A stretch of 39,994 bases of DNA, from positions 1-39,994 of the forward strand of contig CABYNW010000010.1 of NCBI GenBank assembly GCA_902520495.1. The letters are read 5' to 3'. The notes under the pieces were generated by a model that ran no database searches, was not told the origin of the DNA, and worked only from the letters and a program-made list of their open reading frames with translations. This stretch comes from an uncultured SAR86 cluster bacterium. Its GTDB lineage: Bacteria > Pseudomonadota > Gammaproteobacteria > Magnimaribacterales > D2472. Shown one piece after another: positions 8,585-17,498 of this stretch (positions within the stretch are counted from its first letter, which is position 1; each line of letters starts with the position of its first letter). The position numbers and the translations under genes are program-made.

Positions 8585-9369
8585 TGTTAATATTTTATAT
8601 ATTAATTTTTTTTGCAGCACTTCCTATAATTGCCTATCTTTTAAGTCAAAAGACAAATAACAAAGGTCTTGTTCTAGGATACAGTATTTTAATTTTTACT
8701 TTTTGTTTGATTGTTTTTATAAGTAAATTTTCTTTACTCGGAAGCCTAAACAAACAAATAATAACTAATAACATTACTGAGGAGATATACATAGATTCTA
8801 AGATTTCATTGGAATATTTAAAGGAAGCTGAAGCCATCTTAGATCAAGAAGATATACAAATTTGGATGATTTCTCTTATTTCAAAATCTATCGAACTTAA
8901 CAAATTAAAATCTGCTGAGAGTTTGATTGCCTTCTCAGAAAGATTTTTTGTTACCAATAATGAAAAGGTTATTTTTTATGGTTTATATACTAGCTTAAGA
9001 GATGCCAAATTCCCTGAATTTAAGACTTCAAGTTTTGAAATTGATCAAGATTCGAAATCACCATGTTTAATTAAAACTGGTAATATTCAACTTTTTATAA
9101 TGAATGGTCCAGATATACCGATTGCTCAAAAGGAATTTAAGGATATTCAAAATATTCTTTTAATTAATTCTGATAGTATTATTCCTGGCTTTGATATAGC
9201 TTCGGCTCACCTAAATGATGAGGCAATTGAATTTGAGATTAATGTAGTATGCAAGGAAAATCTTGAAGAGTTTTATATAAGAAATTTAATTGTTTTGAAT
9301 AAAAGCAATATTGTTAATACCTATAAAATTAATCCAAATGAATGGTTAAAAAAATCACAAGAGTTATAA
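8584..9369 (+). CDS. ccmI: CcmI-like cytochrome c biogenesis protein, reduced
   Basis: A 261-residue protein with two N-terminal membrane segments (about residues 3-17 and 26-46), a short helical stretch resembling one or two TPR units (about 70-130), and a beta-rich periplasmic C-terminal domain. The two-helix anchor, the position after ccmH and the order of parts match CcmI (CycH), the apocytochrome chaperone of the heme ligation complex, although typical CcmI is about 400 residues with a longer TPR region. Sequence motifs are weak, so the call rests mainly on topology and gene order. It is the last gene of the ccm block; smc starts 26 bases later on the same strand. Confidence 0.72.
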   Translation: MLIFYILIFFAALPIIAYLLSQKTNNKGLVLGYSILIFTFCLIVFISKFSLLGSLNKQIITNNITEEIYIDSKISLEYLKEAEAILDQEDIQIWMISLISKSIELNKLKSAESLIAFSERFFVTNNEKVIFYGLYTSLRDAKFPEFKTSSFEIDQDSKSPCLIKTGNIQLFIMNGPDIPIAQKEFKDIQNILLINSDSIIPGFDIASAHLNDEAIEFEINVVCKENLEEFYIRNLIVLNKSNIVNTYKINPNEWLKKSQEL

Positions 9370-9395
9370 TATTAAAGTAAAAAAAGACTCTTAAA

Positions 9396-11594
9396 ATGCA
9401 GCTAAAACACATAAAACTATCAGGTTTTAAAAGTTTCGTTGATCCAACGAAAATATCATTTCCCACAAATATGGTTGGTGTTGTTGGTCCTAATGGATGC
9501 GGTAAATCAAATGTTATTGATGCTGTTAGATGGGTGCTTGGAGAACTTTCTGCAAAAAATTTAAGAGGCGAATCAATGGTAGATGTTATCTTCAATGGTT
9601 CAGAAAAAAGAAAAGCGTCAGGTCAATGCAGTATAGAATTGTTATTTGATAACTCAAGTGCAAAAATTGGCGGTGAGTACTCATCTTTTAATGAAGTTTC
9701 AATAAAAAGAATTATGACCAAGGATGCTCAATCTAATTACTTCATAAATAATACAAAATGCAGAAGGAAGGACGTTCAAGAAATATTTCTTGGTACTGGC
9801 CTTGGTCCAAGCTCTTACGCAATCATTGAGCAAGGCATGGTAAGTAAGCTTGTAAGCGCCAAACCGGATGAGCTTAGAACTCACATAGAGGAAGCCGCAG
9901 GAGTATCTAAATACAGAGAAAGAAGAAAAGAGACTGAATCCAGGATCAAAAGAACTAAAGAAAATCTATCGAGAGTTAAAGATATACGAGATGAAATTGC
10001 AAGGCTGATTAAAAGATTAGAAAACCAAGCCAAAGCTGCTGATAGGTACAGTTTATTAAAGAAAGATAAAGCAAAATTAGAATTAGATAAAGCTATTTTA
10101 TTTTCAATAGAAGCAAAAAATAATAGAGATAATCTTCAAAAGAAGCTAGATTCACATAATCGCGATTTAAAAATAAAGAACGCTGAATGTGAAACTATCC
10201 AATCTCAAATAGATCAATACAGGACTGAGAATGATTCAGTTTTAGGTGAATACGAAACAGCTCAAAAGAATTTTTATGCCGTTGGCGCAGAAATTGCTAA
10301 AAGAGAGGCAAATTTACAAAATATTAATAAGTCTGAATCTGAAACAGAATACAGCCTTCAAAAAGCTAAACAGAATTATGAAAAGGCTAAAGAAAGTGAA
10401 AGTAATTTTGATGAGTTAAGTCCAAGTGAAAAAGCTATGCATATTTTAAATGACATAATTTATATTATAGAAAAGCATGGAATTAACAACGACAATATTA
10501 AAGACAAAGCTCAAAAACTAAAAAAGCTTTTAGTAGATATTCTTAATATAGCCACAGCACAATCAAAATCTTTAACTGATGAGTATCTCTCTAGACAAAA
10601 TGAACTTGAGAGTCAAATTAAAGAAACTAAAAAGCTTAAAGTCTCAATTGAAGAGGAAATGAAAGAATATATAAATCTAAGTTCTGACGCTGAATCAGTA
10701 TTGACAGATATCAGGCAAAAACAATCTAAATTTAATGAAGAATTGCGGGATTTAGAAAACAAAAAATCAATTGCAGACTTAGATTCAAGATCTATTTCAG
10801 AAAAGATTACAAATGTTCGAGTTGAGTTAAATACATATGAGGTTAATCTAGAAAATTCTAATAAAAAAATTAAAGAAGCAGGTATAGATATTGAAACTAT
10901 AGATTTTTCTATATATGAAAATACCACCTTTAAAGAAATTGAAGACAAATTGATAGATGTTGAAGCCAAAATAATCAAACTTGGTGCAATAAATTTAGCT
11001 GCACCAGAAGAAATAGCAGAAGAATCAAAAAGGAAAGAAGAGTTAGACAAACAATATAATGATCTTATTGAAGCTCTTGATAAACTTATGGGTGCTATTA
11101 AAAAAATAGATAATGAAACTAAAACTATATTTAAAGATAGTTTTGATGCGGTTAATGCTAGGCTTAAGGAAATGTTTCCTAAATTGTTTGGAGGAGGAAT
11201 GGCTGAACTAACATTAACAGACGATGATCCTCTTAATGCAGGAGTTATCTTGATGGCTCATCCTCCAGGCAAGAAAAATTCATCAATTTCACAATTATCT
11301 GGTGGAGAAAAGGCATTAACTGCTTTGGCTCTAGTATTTGCAATATTTGAGTTAAATCCTGCACCATTTTGTTTACTTGATGAGGTTGATGCGCCTCTTG
11401 ATGATTTAAATACTTTGAGATTTATAGATATGGTTGAAGAGATGTCAAAATCTGTGCAATTTATATTTATAACTCATAATAAAGTATCTATGGAAAGAAG
11501 TGATTATCTTATGGGCGTTACAATGCAAGAAGCTGGTGTTTCTAGAATAGTTACTGTAAATGTGAATCAAGCACTACAATTAGCCGAATCATAG
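9396..11594 (+). CDS. smc: Chromosome segregation SMC protein, short hinge-less form
   Basis: A 732-residue SMC ATPase, where bacterial SMC is normally about 1150-1190 residues. The N-terminal head has Walker A GPNGCGKS (31-38), the Q-loop Gln at about 146 and the typical HIEEAAGVSKYRERRKE exit into the coil (163-179). The C-terminal head has the signature LSGGEKALTALAL (634-646), Walker B CLLDEVDAPLD (659-669) and a THNK switch. The two charged coiled-coil arms span only about 175-335 and 395-570. Between them, where a hinge of about 150 residues with Gly-rich motifs is expected, there is only a helical stretch of about 55 residues (340-395). The frame is uninterrupted and zipA follows with no gap, so it looks like a functional, shortened protein. 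MukB and SbcC are excluded by the head motifs and absence of a zinc hook. Confidence 0.9.
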   Translation: MQLKHIKLSGFKSFVDPTKISFPTNMVGVVGPNGCGKSNVIDAVRWVLGELSAKNLRGESMVDVIFNGSEKRKASGQCSIELLFDNSSAKIGGEYSSFNEVSIKRIMTKDAQSNYFINNTKCRRKDVQEIFLGTGLGPSSYAIIEQGMVSKLVSAKPDELRTHIEEAAGVSKYRERRKETESRIKRTKENLSRVKDIRDEIARLIKRLENQAKAADRYSLLKKDKAKLELDKAILFSIEAKNNRDNLQKKLDSHNRDLKIKNAECETIQSQIDQYRTENDSVLGEYETAQKNFYAVGAEIAKREANLQNINKSESETEYSLQKAKQNYEKAKESESNFDELSPSEKAMHILNDIIYIIEKHGINNDNIKDKAQKLKKLLVDILNIATAQSKSLTDEYLSRQNELESQIKETKKLKVSIEEEMKEYINLSSDAESVLTDIRQKQSKFNEELRDLENKKSIADLDSRSISEKITNVRVELNTYEVNLENSNKKIKEAGIDIETIDFSIYENTTFKEIEDKLIDVEAKIIKLGAINLAAPEEIAEESKRKEELDKQYNDLIEALDKLMGAIKKIDNETKTIFKDSFDAVNARLKEMFPKLFGGGMAELTLTDDDPLNAGVILMAHPPGKKNSSISQLSGGEKALTALALVFAIFELNPAPFCLLDEVDAPLDDLNTLRFIDMVEEMSKSVQFIFITHNKVSMERSDYLMGVTMQEAGVSRIVTVNVNQALQLAES

Positions 11595-12209
11595 ATGGGA
11601 TCAAATTCTGAAATTTATTTAATTGGACTAGCGGTATTATTTTTTTTGATAATTGTTTTTTTGTTCGTAAGAAAAATCACAAATTCAAATAAATTAAAAG
11701 TTAAAATTGAAACAAATCCTGATCCATTTGACTCTGTGGAAAAAAATAATGATACGCTTGAAGAAAAATCTATAGATCTATATGAATCCAAAGAAAATCA
11801 GGAATTAGCATGTTTTTATCTACTATCTGTTGATAAGACAATATTTGATATAGACCAAATCTTTGGGTTTTTATCCAACTATGGAGCAAAAATTAAGAAT
11901 AAATATTTTTCTTTAGTTGATAAAACTGGTATTGAAAAATTTAGAATAATAAATGCTTTAAAACCTGGAACGTTTGAAAATGATACAAGGACATTTGCAA
12001 TAGTTGTTGTTAGTGATTTAATCAGAGTTTCAGATCCGGTAATAACCGTTAAACAAATGATAGAATTTTCAATTAATTTTTCTGAAAAATTTCATGCAAC
12101 GCTTTGTGATGAGGAAAGAACCCCAATTTCAAAACAAATGATTTCACACATGGAATCAAGAGCACAAGATATAGAAAGAATCAATCAACTTAATAAAACT
12201 GAAAATTAA
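11595..12209 (+). CDS. zipA: Cell division protein ZipA
   Basis: A 204-residue protein with an N-terminal membrane anchor (about residues 6-26), a short charged and unstructured linker (about 30-75) and a C-terminal FtsZ-binding domain (about 76-200). The KPGTF motif at the core of the ZipA fold and the final amphipathic helix region (DEERTPISKQMISHMESRAQDI) match the family. ZipA tethers FtsZ to the membrane in gammaproteobacteria. The Pro/Gln-rich linker found in E. coli is nearly absent, making the protein much shorter than the usual 280-330. It starts immediately after the smc stop and ends immediately before the ligase ATG, the conserved smc-zipA-lig neighbourhood. Confidence 0.88.
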   Translation: MGSNSEIYLIGLAVLFFLIIVFLFVRKITNSNKLKVKIETNPDPFDSVEKNNDTLEEKSIDLYESKENQELACFYLLSVDKTIFDIDQIFGFLSNYGAKIKNKYFSLVDKTGIEKFRIINALKPGTFENDTRTFAIVVVSDLIRVSDPVITVKQMIEFSINFSEKFHATLCDEERTPISKQMISHMESRAQDIERINQLNKTEN

Positions 12210-13496
12210 ATGATAAATTCATGGGAAATAGTAAAAGAGCTTGAAAGTAATAACAGTCGCTTATTTAAAGAAGATGTTATAGAAAAGCACTTAAAAGAAA
12301 AAGATTTTCAAGAAGGCCTAGCAATGTGTCTAGATCCATTGGTTACTTTTGGAGTTAAACAGGTACCAGAAAGTGAAAATGACGGAGATGGACTTAATTG
12401 GGAAGATTTTAAAAAATCATCAAATTTGTTGATTAATAGGGATAGAACTGGCCATGCAGCTAGAGATTTAATAATTGATTTAATGAATTTATCATCAAAC
12501 GAACAATGGAATAACTGGTATAGAAGAATTTTAATAAAAGATCTTAGATGTGGCGTAAGTGAAAAAACAGTAAATAATGTTGCTAAAAGAATGGACTTAA
12601 AATTTCGTGTCCCAGTTTTTTCTTGTATGTTGGCTCATGACGGGGCAAAACATCCAAAGAAAATCAAAGGAGATTGTTTAGTTGAATATAAATATGACGG
12701 AGTTAGAGTTATTGCTATTGTTATGAAAGGTAAGGCCACTTTATATAGTCGAAATGGAAAAATATTTAATAACTTTGGCCACATCGAAGAAGCTCTTAGC
12801 AAGCCAGAATATAATAATATTGTTTTTGATGGGGAGGTCATGAGTGATGATTTTCAAGCACTAATGAAACAGGTTTATAGAAAATCTGGTGCCAAAACAG
12901 AGGATGCGTATTTAGCTCTATTTGATATGCTTCCACTTAAAGAATTTAATGATGGCAAAAGTAAACTTAATTCTTTTGAAAGAAAGCAAGAATTAAATAA
13001 GTTATCAATGACATTTGGAAGCGAAATTAAATTAGTTGACTATGAGGTCATTAATTTTGATAGTGAAAAAGGACAGGATAAATTTCTAAAAATGAATAAA
13101 GATGCTCTTGATAAGGGATTTGAGGGCTTAATGATAAAACCAAATGATAACTATTATGAATCAAAGAGGAGCCATGCATGGTTAAAAATTAAACCTTTTA
13201 TTGAAGTAACCTTAAAAGTTATGGACATACAAGAAGGTACCGGAAAGCATGAAGGTAAACTAGGTGCATTTCATGTTGAAGGCAAGGATGATGGAAAATT
13301 TTTTTCATTAAGTGTAGGTAGCGGTTTAACCGACGAGCAAAGGGAAAAGTATTGGGCAGCCAAAGATAAACTTATTGGAAGACTTATAGAAGTTAGAGCC
13401 GATGCAATAACAAAAAGCATTGAGGGTGAGCATTTTAGTTTAAGATTCCCAAGATTTAAAAGTTTTAGAGGCTTTGAAGAAGATGAAAAAATTTAG
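12210..13496 (+). CDS. ATP-dependent DNA ligase (T4-like), in the ligA position
   Basis: A 428-residue ATP-dependent DNA ligase. The nucleotidyltransferase motifs are in order: motif I EYKYDGVR with the adenylated Lys K161, motif III VFDGEVM (FDGE 206-209), motif IIIa YLALFDML (about 234-241), motif IV EGLMIKP (305-311) and motif V WLKIKP (324-329), followed by an OB domain ending in RFPRFKSFR. There is an alpha-helical N-terminal domain of about 150 residues with DLRCGVSEKT. Placement of the active-site Lys close to that of T4 ligase (K159) and overall size suggest a T4-like or other phage-type ligase. No NAD-ligase features (zinc finger, BRCT, NMN-binding Ia domain) are present. Context after smc-zipA implies a housekeeping replication role in place of LigA. 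It overlaps the next gene by 14 bases. Confidence 0.93.
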   Translation: MINSWEIVKELESNNSRLFKEDVIEKHLKEKDFQEGLAMCLDPLVTFGVKQVPESENDGDGLNWEDFKKSSNLLINRDRTGHAARDLIIDLMNLSSNEQWNNWYRRILIKDLRCGVSEKTVNNVAKRMDLKFRVPVFSCMLAHDGAKHPKKIKGDCLVEYKYDGVRVIAIVMKGKATLYSRNGKIFNNFGHIEEALSKPEYNNIVFDGEVMSDDFQALMKQVYRKSGAKTEDAYLALFDMLPLKEFNDGKSKLNSFERKQELNKLSMTFGSEIKLVDYEVINFDSEKGQDKFLKMNKDALDKGFEGLMIKPNDNYYESKRSHAWLKIKPFIEVTLKVMDIQEGTGKHEGKLGAFHVEGKDDGKFFSLSVGSGLTDEQREKYWAAKDKLIGRLIEVRADAITKSIEGEHFSLRFPRFKSFRGFEEDEKI

Positions 13497-14091
13497 AAAG
13501 AGTTCATTATTTTTATTATTAGTTATTATTATTCAATCATGTGCTTCAAAACCACCAGATAGCCCTGATAATATTTGTTTAATTTTTAAAGAAAAAAAGA
13601 GTTGGTATAAAGCATCTATCCGTAGTGAAAAAAGATGGAAAATTCCTCCATACGTATTAATGTCGTTTGTATATCAAGAATCTAGCTTTAAAGCTGACGC
13701 AAGACCAGAAAGAGAGAAATTATTAGGTTTTATTCCTTGGATGAGACCATCTTCTGCAGTTGGTTATTCCCAGGCATTAACAAAAACTTGGGATGATTAT
13801 AAAGATGAAACTGGAAATATTAGAGCTAGCAGAAAGAACTTTAATGATTCAGCAGATTTTATTGGATGGTATGCAAGCAAAGGTTATTATCAAGGATTTG
13901 AAAAGACCGACGCGCGATCACTTTATCTTGCATATCATGAAGGTTATGGAGGTTTTAAAAAGAAATCATACAGACAAAAGCAATGGCTAATAAAAGTAGC
14001 AGATAGAGTTCAAGACAGATCAACTAAATACCAAAAACAATATTGGGGATGCTCAAAAGATCTTAAGAAAAAAAGATTCTTAATTTTTTGA
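13483..14091 (+). CDS. Lytic-transglycosylase-like lipoprotein
   Basis: A 202-residue lipoprotein: basic N-terminus, hydrophobic segment and lipobox ending in C20 (IIQSC). The mature part resembles an SLT domain: helix-forming PPYVLMSFVYQESSF with candidate catalytic Glu E66, then a loop and SAVGYSQALTKTWDDY, which corresponds to the G-x-x-Q motif of soluble lytic transglycosylases, and a later YLAYHEGYGGF. It would cleave the glycan strands of peptidoglycan from the inner face of the outer membrane. The ATG at 13483 is preferred over a TTG three codons earlier; it lies inside the end of the ligase gene. Its stop abuts the stop of the convergent peptidase gene with no space. Confidence 0.8.
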   Translation: MKKFRKSSLFLLLVIIIQSCASKPPDSPDNICLIFKEKKSWYKASIRSEKRWKIPPYVLMSFVYQESSFKADARPEREKLLGFIPWMRPSSAVGYSQALTKTWDDYKDETGNIRASRKNFNDSADFIGWYASKGYYQGFEKTDARSLYLAYHEGYGGFKKKSYRQKQWLIKVADRVQDRSTKYQKQYWGCSKDLKKKRFLIF

Positions 14092-16953
14092 TTAAATATT
14101 TTGAATTTTAAAATTTAGGCGCTTAATCTCTTCTATATAATTTTCACCAGCAATTACAGAACGAGCTGAGTCATTAAATAAGTATTTACTCGAAACGTTA
14201 ATTAAGTCTTTCACAGTACAATTTTTTATTTTTGACCTGAACTGCAGTCTTTTCTCTGAATCTTTATTATCAAGTGAAGATGTAAAATCACTCATTGCTT
14301 CACCATATGGAGAAAGGGGCTTATCTATACTGGAGATAATACCAAGAACACCTTCCTCTAAATGATCTTCAGAGATATTACTTAGAGACCAAGCTATCGA
14401 TTTTTTAAAATCATCAAAAGTTTCAGAGCATCTTGGGTCACGGTATGAGAAGAACTTAAATATCATATTATTTGAATCCTGAATTGCACCAGATCCGTAT
14501 GCGCCGCCTTTTTCTCTTATCGCGGAATGTAAATAACCATTTCTGAGCACAGCACCCAATACAGTTAGAGCTGGAGCATCAGAATGAAAAAAATCAACCG
14601 TTGGGAAAACTTCAGCGCAATAACAAACCTGAGCTCCTGTAATCCATCCTATGGATTGATCTTGAATGTCAAAATAATTTTGAGGTTGGATCTCATTAAT
14701 ATTTTTTTGGAAGCTAAAGTTAATAGACGTATCGCTTTGATCTAATGAAGTTGCAGTAAAAGTATGAACTGGCATTTCATTAATTTTATGTTTAATTGAT
14801 TGAAATAAAGCAATGTATTCTTTTAAGTTAATCTGATTAACAATACTTTTAGATAGATTCTTGGTATTGGAGATAAAACTTATACCAGAAGCAATGTCAT
14901 TAGTAGAAGCAATATTATTTACTTGCGCAGCTGCATTACTCATAGCAAGAATGTGCCCATTTTGAATTAATGACCTTTCATTGCTTGAGGATATAAAATT
15001 TAACATATCTTCTATTCTATTTTCATTATCAAAACTAACTTCCTTAATAGTTTGCATCATCAGATCTTGCATTTTTTGTTCATTAATCTCTAGTGACTTT
15101 GAAGATACTTTTAAACCAATTGTAGGATTTCCTCCATTTAGATTAGGAATTAGAACGAAACTTGAGGATATGCCTCCAGTTATAGCAGATTGAATCTTTT
15201 GAACCTCTTCATAGCTTTTATCTTCTAAACCCAAATCAGTTAAAGTATTGGCAAATAATGAAGATACTTTAAACTCTTCAATAGACAAGTTGTTACAAGG
15301 AAAAATGATAGAATGATAAGTAATTCCATTAGTTCCAGTTTTATAAAAGTAATTACTAGTATTATTTTCTTTAATTATTTTTGGCTCAGCATAGTTTCTA
15401 TTTACAGGAATATCTTCTTTTGTAACTTTTGGAAGTATTTCAGGATTGTCTATAAATTCTTGCCTTTTCTTAAGTTCTGAAGCTAAGTGAATTATTTTTT
15501 CTTTGTCTTTTACAGATAGTTTTTTAGACTTTTCTGTGATTTTATCTTTAATCTTTTGCTCATTCTTATTATTAAATTCTGGATCTGGGATTAAGGAAAA
15601 ATTTATTCTGTGAGAATTTTTAATAATTTTTTCTTGAATTAAATTTTCTATATAATTTTTCGATTTGATTTTTTTCTTGATAATAGAAAATGACGAATCT
15701 AGGTCTAATACCTTTAGAGGATCATCATTATGAATACACGCTGGTAAACAGCCTAGCATTATTTGCAGACCAAAGGGCATACCAGAACCTGATATCTCTC
15801 TTTGTCTTATCTCTAATTGATGAAGAGATGAGCTAACAACATCTTCAGGAATGCCATTTTTTACAACCTCTTTTAAACAATTTAATATTAAATCTTCTAC
15901 CTCTTTTTGTTTATTAGAATCCACTCCTTCAAGACCAGCTGCAAAAACTAACTCTTTGTGATCTGTTTCTAGACCTGTTAATGGTGATAATGATTTTCCA
16001 AGGTCAGTATTTTCTAGAACCTTTCTTAGAGGTGAAGCAGAATTATCAAGAAGAATGTTAGACATTAAATAAGATTCTAATAATTCAATTGGATCATGGC
16101 TTTCCCCTAGAAGCCAGCTTAATACAACATGATGATTATTTTCATCATTTGGGGTTGGATTGTAGAATTCAGTAATTGTTTTAGGAGATTCTAGTCTATC
16201 CTCATTTTCAACCCTTATTAATTGATTAGATGGCTCAAAGTTTTTTAATACATTTTCTCTAATATAGCTTTGTATCTCTTTTGGATTAATATTACCAAAT
16301 GTAAAAAAAGTTGCATTAGAAGGGTGATAGTGTTTTTTATGAAAATCAACTAAATAATCATGAGTAAGATCAATTATATTTTCTGGCGAACCTCCGCTAT
16401 TATGTTTGTAGGTAGATGAAGGGTATAAATGTTTTGATAGACCATGCCAAAGCTGACTAGATACCGAACTCATAGCTCCTTTCATCTCATTAAAGACCAC
16501 TCCTTTAATTTCTAACTCCTCAGGATTTTTATCATTAAATTCAAGTCTATGACCTTCTTGTAAAAAGTCTAATTCATCTAAATTTGGAAAAAAAGATGAA
16601 TCTAAATACACGCTTAATAAATTATTAAAGTCTTTATCGTTTAGAGTTGCAAAAGGGTATGCAGTCCAATCACTCGATGTGAATGCATTCATAAATGTAT
16701 TAAGCGATCTTCTTATCATCATAAAAAAAGGATCCCTTACTGGATATTTCTTAGAGCCACATAATGCAGTATGTTCTAAAATATGCGCTACACCAGTAGA
16801 ATCCTTAGGTATGGTTCTAAAGGCAACCATAAATACCTTCTCATCACTTTTAGAATCTAGATGCACATGCTTGCAATTGAATTCAGATTCAGTATATATT
16901 TGAGCATTAAGGTCTAATAATTTAATATATTTTTGATCTTCTAAATTAAACAT
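14092..16953 (-). CDS. PreP-like M16C zinc metallopeptidase
   Basis: A 953-residue peptidase of family M16C (presequence protease type). The inverted zinc motif HxxEH is H57-I-L-E60-H61, with the third ligand Glu at about E156 in GVVFNEMKG, and the family stretches CGSKKYPVRDPFF and LDSSFFPNLDELDFLQEGHR are present. Two halves separated by a charged hinge region (about residues 465-520) form the clamshell that degrades short unstructured peptides. The C-terminal half has GGAYGSGA, a conserved substrate-binding region. No signal peptide is visible, so it is probably cytoplasmic. It is a single-gene unit, divergent from the lipoprotein gene with only 19 bases between starts, so the two promoters must overlap the coding starts. 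Confidence 0.9.
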   Translation of the reverse strand: MFNLEDQKYIKLLDLNAQIYTESEFNCKHVHLDSKSDEKVFMVAFRTIPKDSTGVAHILEHTALCGSKKYPVRDPFFMMIRRSLNTFMNAFTSSDWTAYPFATLNDKDFNNLLSVYLDSSFFPNLDELDFLQEGHRLEFNDKNPEELEIKGVVFNEMKGAMSSVSSQLWHGLSKHLYPSSTYKHNSGGSPENIIDLTHDYLVDFHKKHYHPSNATFFTFGNINPKEIQSYIRENVLKNFEPSNQLIRVENEDRLESPKTITEFYNPTPNDENNHHVVLSWLLGESHDPIELLESYLMSNILLDNSASPLRKVLENTDLGKSLSPLTGLETDHKELVFAAGLEGVDSNKQKEVEDLILNCLKEVVKNGIPEDVVSSSLHQLEIRQREISGSGMPFGLQIMLGCLPACIHNDDPLKVLDLDSSFSIIKKKIKSKNYIENLIQEKIIKNSHRINFSLIPDPEFNNKNEQKIKDKITEKSKKLSVKDKEKIIHLASELKKRQEFIDNPEILPKVTKEDIPVNRNYAEPKIIKENNTSNYFYKTGTNGITYHSIIFPCNNLSIEEFKVSSLFANTLTDLGLEDKSYEEVQKIQSAITGGISSSFVLIPNLNGGNPTIGLKVSSKSLEINEQKMQDLMMQTIKEVSFDNENRIEDMLNFISSSNERSLIQNGHILAMSNAAAQVNNIASTNDIASGISFISNTKNLSKSIVNQINLKEYIALFQSIKHKINEMPVHTFTATSLDQSDTSINFSFQKNINEIQPQNYFDIQDQSIGWITGAQVCYCAEVFPTVDFFHSDAPALTVLGAVLRNGYLHSAIREKGGAYGSGAIQDSNNMIFKFFSYRDPRCSETFDDFKKSIAWSLSNISEDHLEEGVLGIISSIDKPLSPYGEAMSDFTSSLDNKDSEKRLQFRSKIKNCTVKDLINVSSKYLFNDSARSVIAGENYIEEIKRLNFKIQNI

Positions 16954-16972
16954 ATAACAATAAAATTACTTT

Positions 16973-17485
16973 ATGAAAAAAATAACAATACTTTTTAGTC
17001 TGATATTATTAATAGGATGCTCTACAACCCAATCTAATATTAAAATTGATTCAATAGAAACATTCAGTTTAAATAATTATAACGATTTTAATATAAAGAT
17101 AAACAATTCTAATATCAGCGCTGAAGTAAACCCAATTGTTCTTGAACAGTTTAAAGAAAACTTAAAAAATGCTATCCAAGAAACAGGTCTTAAATATAAC
17201 AAAGATTCCAATTTAATTTTTGATATTAATTTTGCAACAAAAGATACCGTTGAATCCGATCGAATGAATCATTATTACTCAAGATACTATTGGGATTATT
17301 ATATGTATAGAGATGATGTGTATACAGTTACAGAAAATATACTCAGAGTAAACCTTAAAGATATAGAACAAGAAAAGACAGTTTGGACAGTAGTTACAAT
17401 TTGGCGAGATGGTTCAAGCAGATCTATATCATATGATGAAGCTTCAAATATTCTTGTTGACGAAATAATGATCAGTTTTTTATAG
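16973..17485 (+). CDS. DUF4136-like lipoprotein
   Basis: A 170-residue predicted lipoprotein: KK start, hydrophobic core and lipobox LIGC with C16. The mature part has the outline of the DUF4136 family: an early strand with a phenylalanine after a hydrophobic run, a helix (VLEQFKENLKNAIQETGL), a strand DINFATKD, a Tyr-rich region (about 95-115) and the closing TVWTVVTIWRDG...LVDEIMISFL. Function of the family is unknown; members are usually outer-membrane or periplasmic lipoproteins. It is followed by another lipoprotein gene after 13 bases. Confidence 0.65.
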   Translation: MKKITILFSLILLIGCSTTQSNIKIDSIETFSLNNYNDFNIKINNSNISAEVNPIVLEQFKENLKNAIQETGLKYNKDSNLIFDINFATKDTVESDRMNHYYSRYYWDYYMYRDDVYTVTENILRVNLKDIEQEKTVWTVVTIWRDGSSRSISYDEASNILVDEIMISFL

Positions 17486-17498
17486 GTGTAAAAAAATC

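Noticed and set aside
10380-10600. Frameshift or pseudogene as the cause of the short smc
   Set aside because: The frame is open throughout with normal codon use and both ATPase halves intact; an in-frame loss is needed. An assembly collapse is still possible and is noted in the finding.
10613-11050. 145-residue open frame antisense to smc
   Set aside because: It is the Ser/Leu-rich mirror of a Lys/Glu-rich coiled coil and carries no independent signal.
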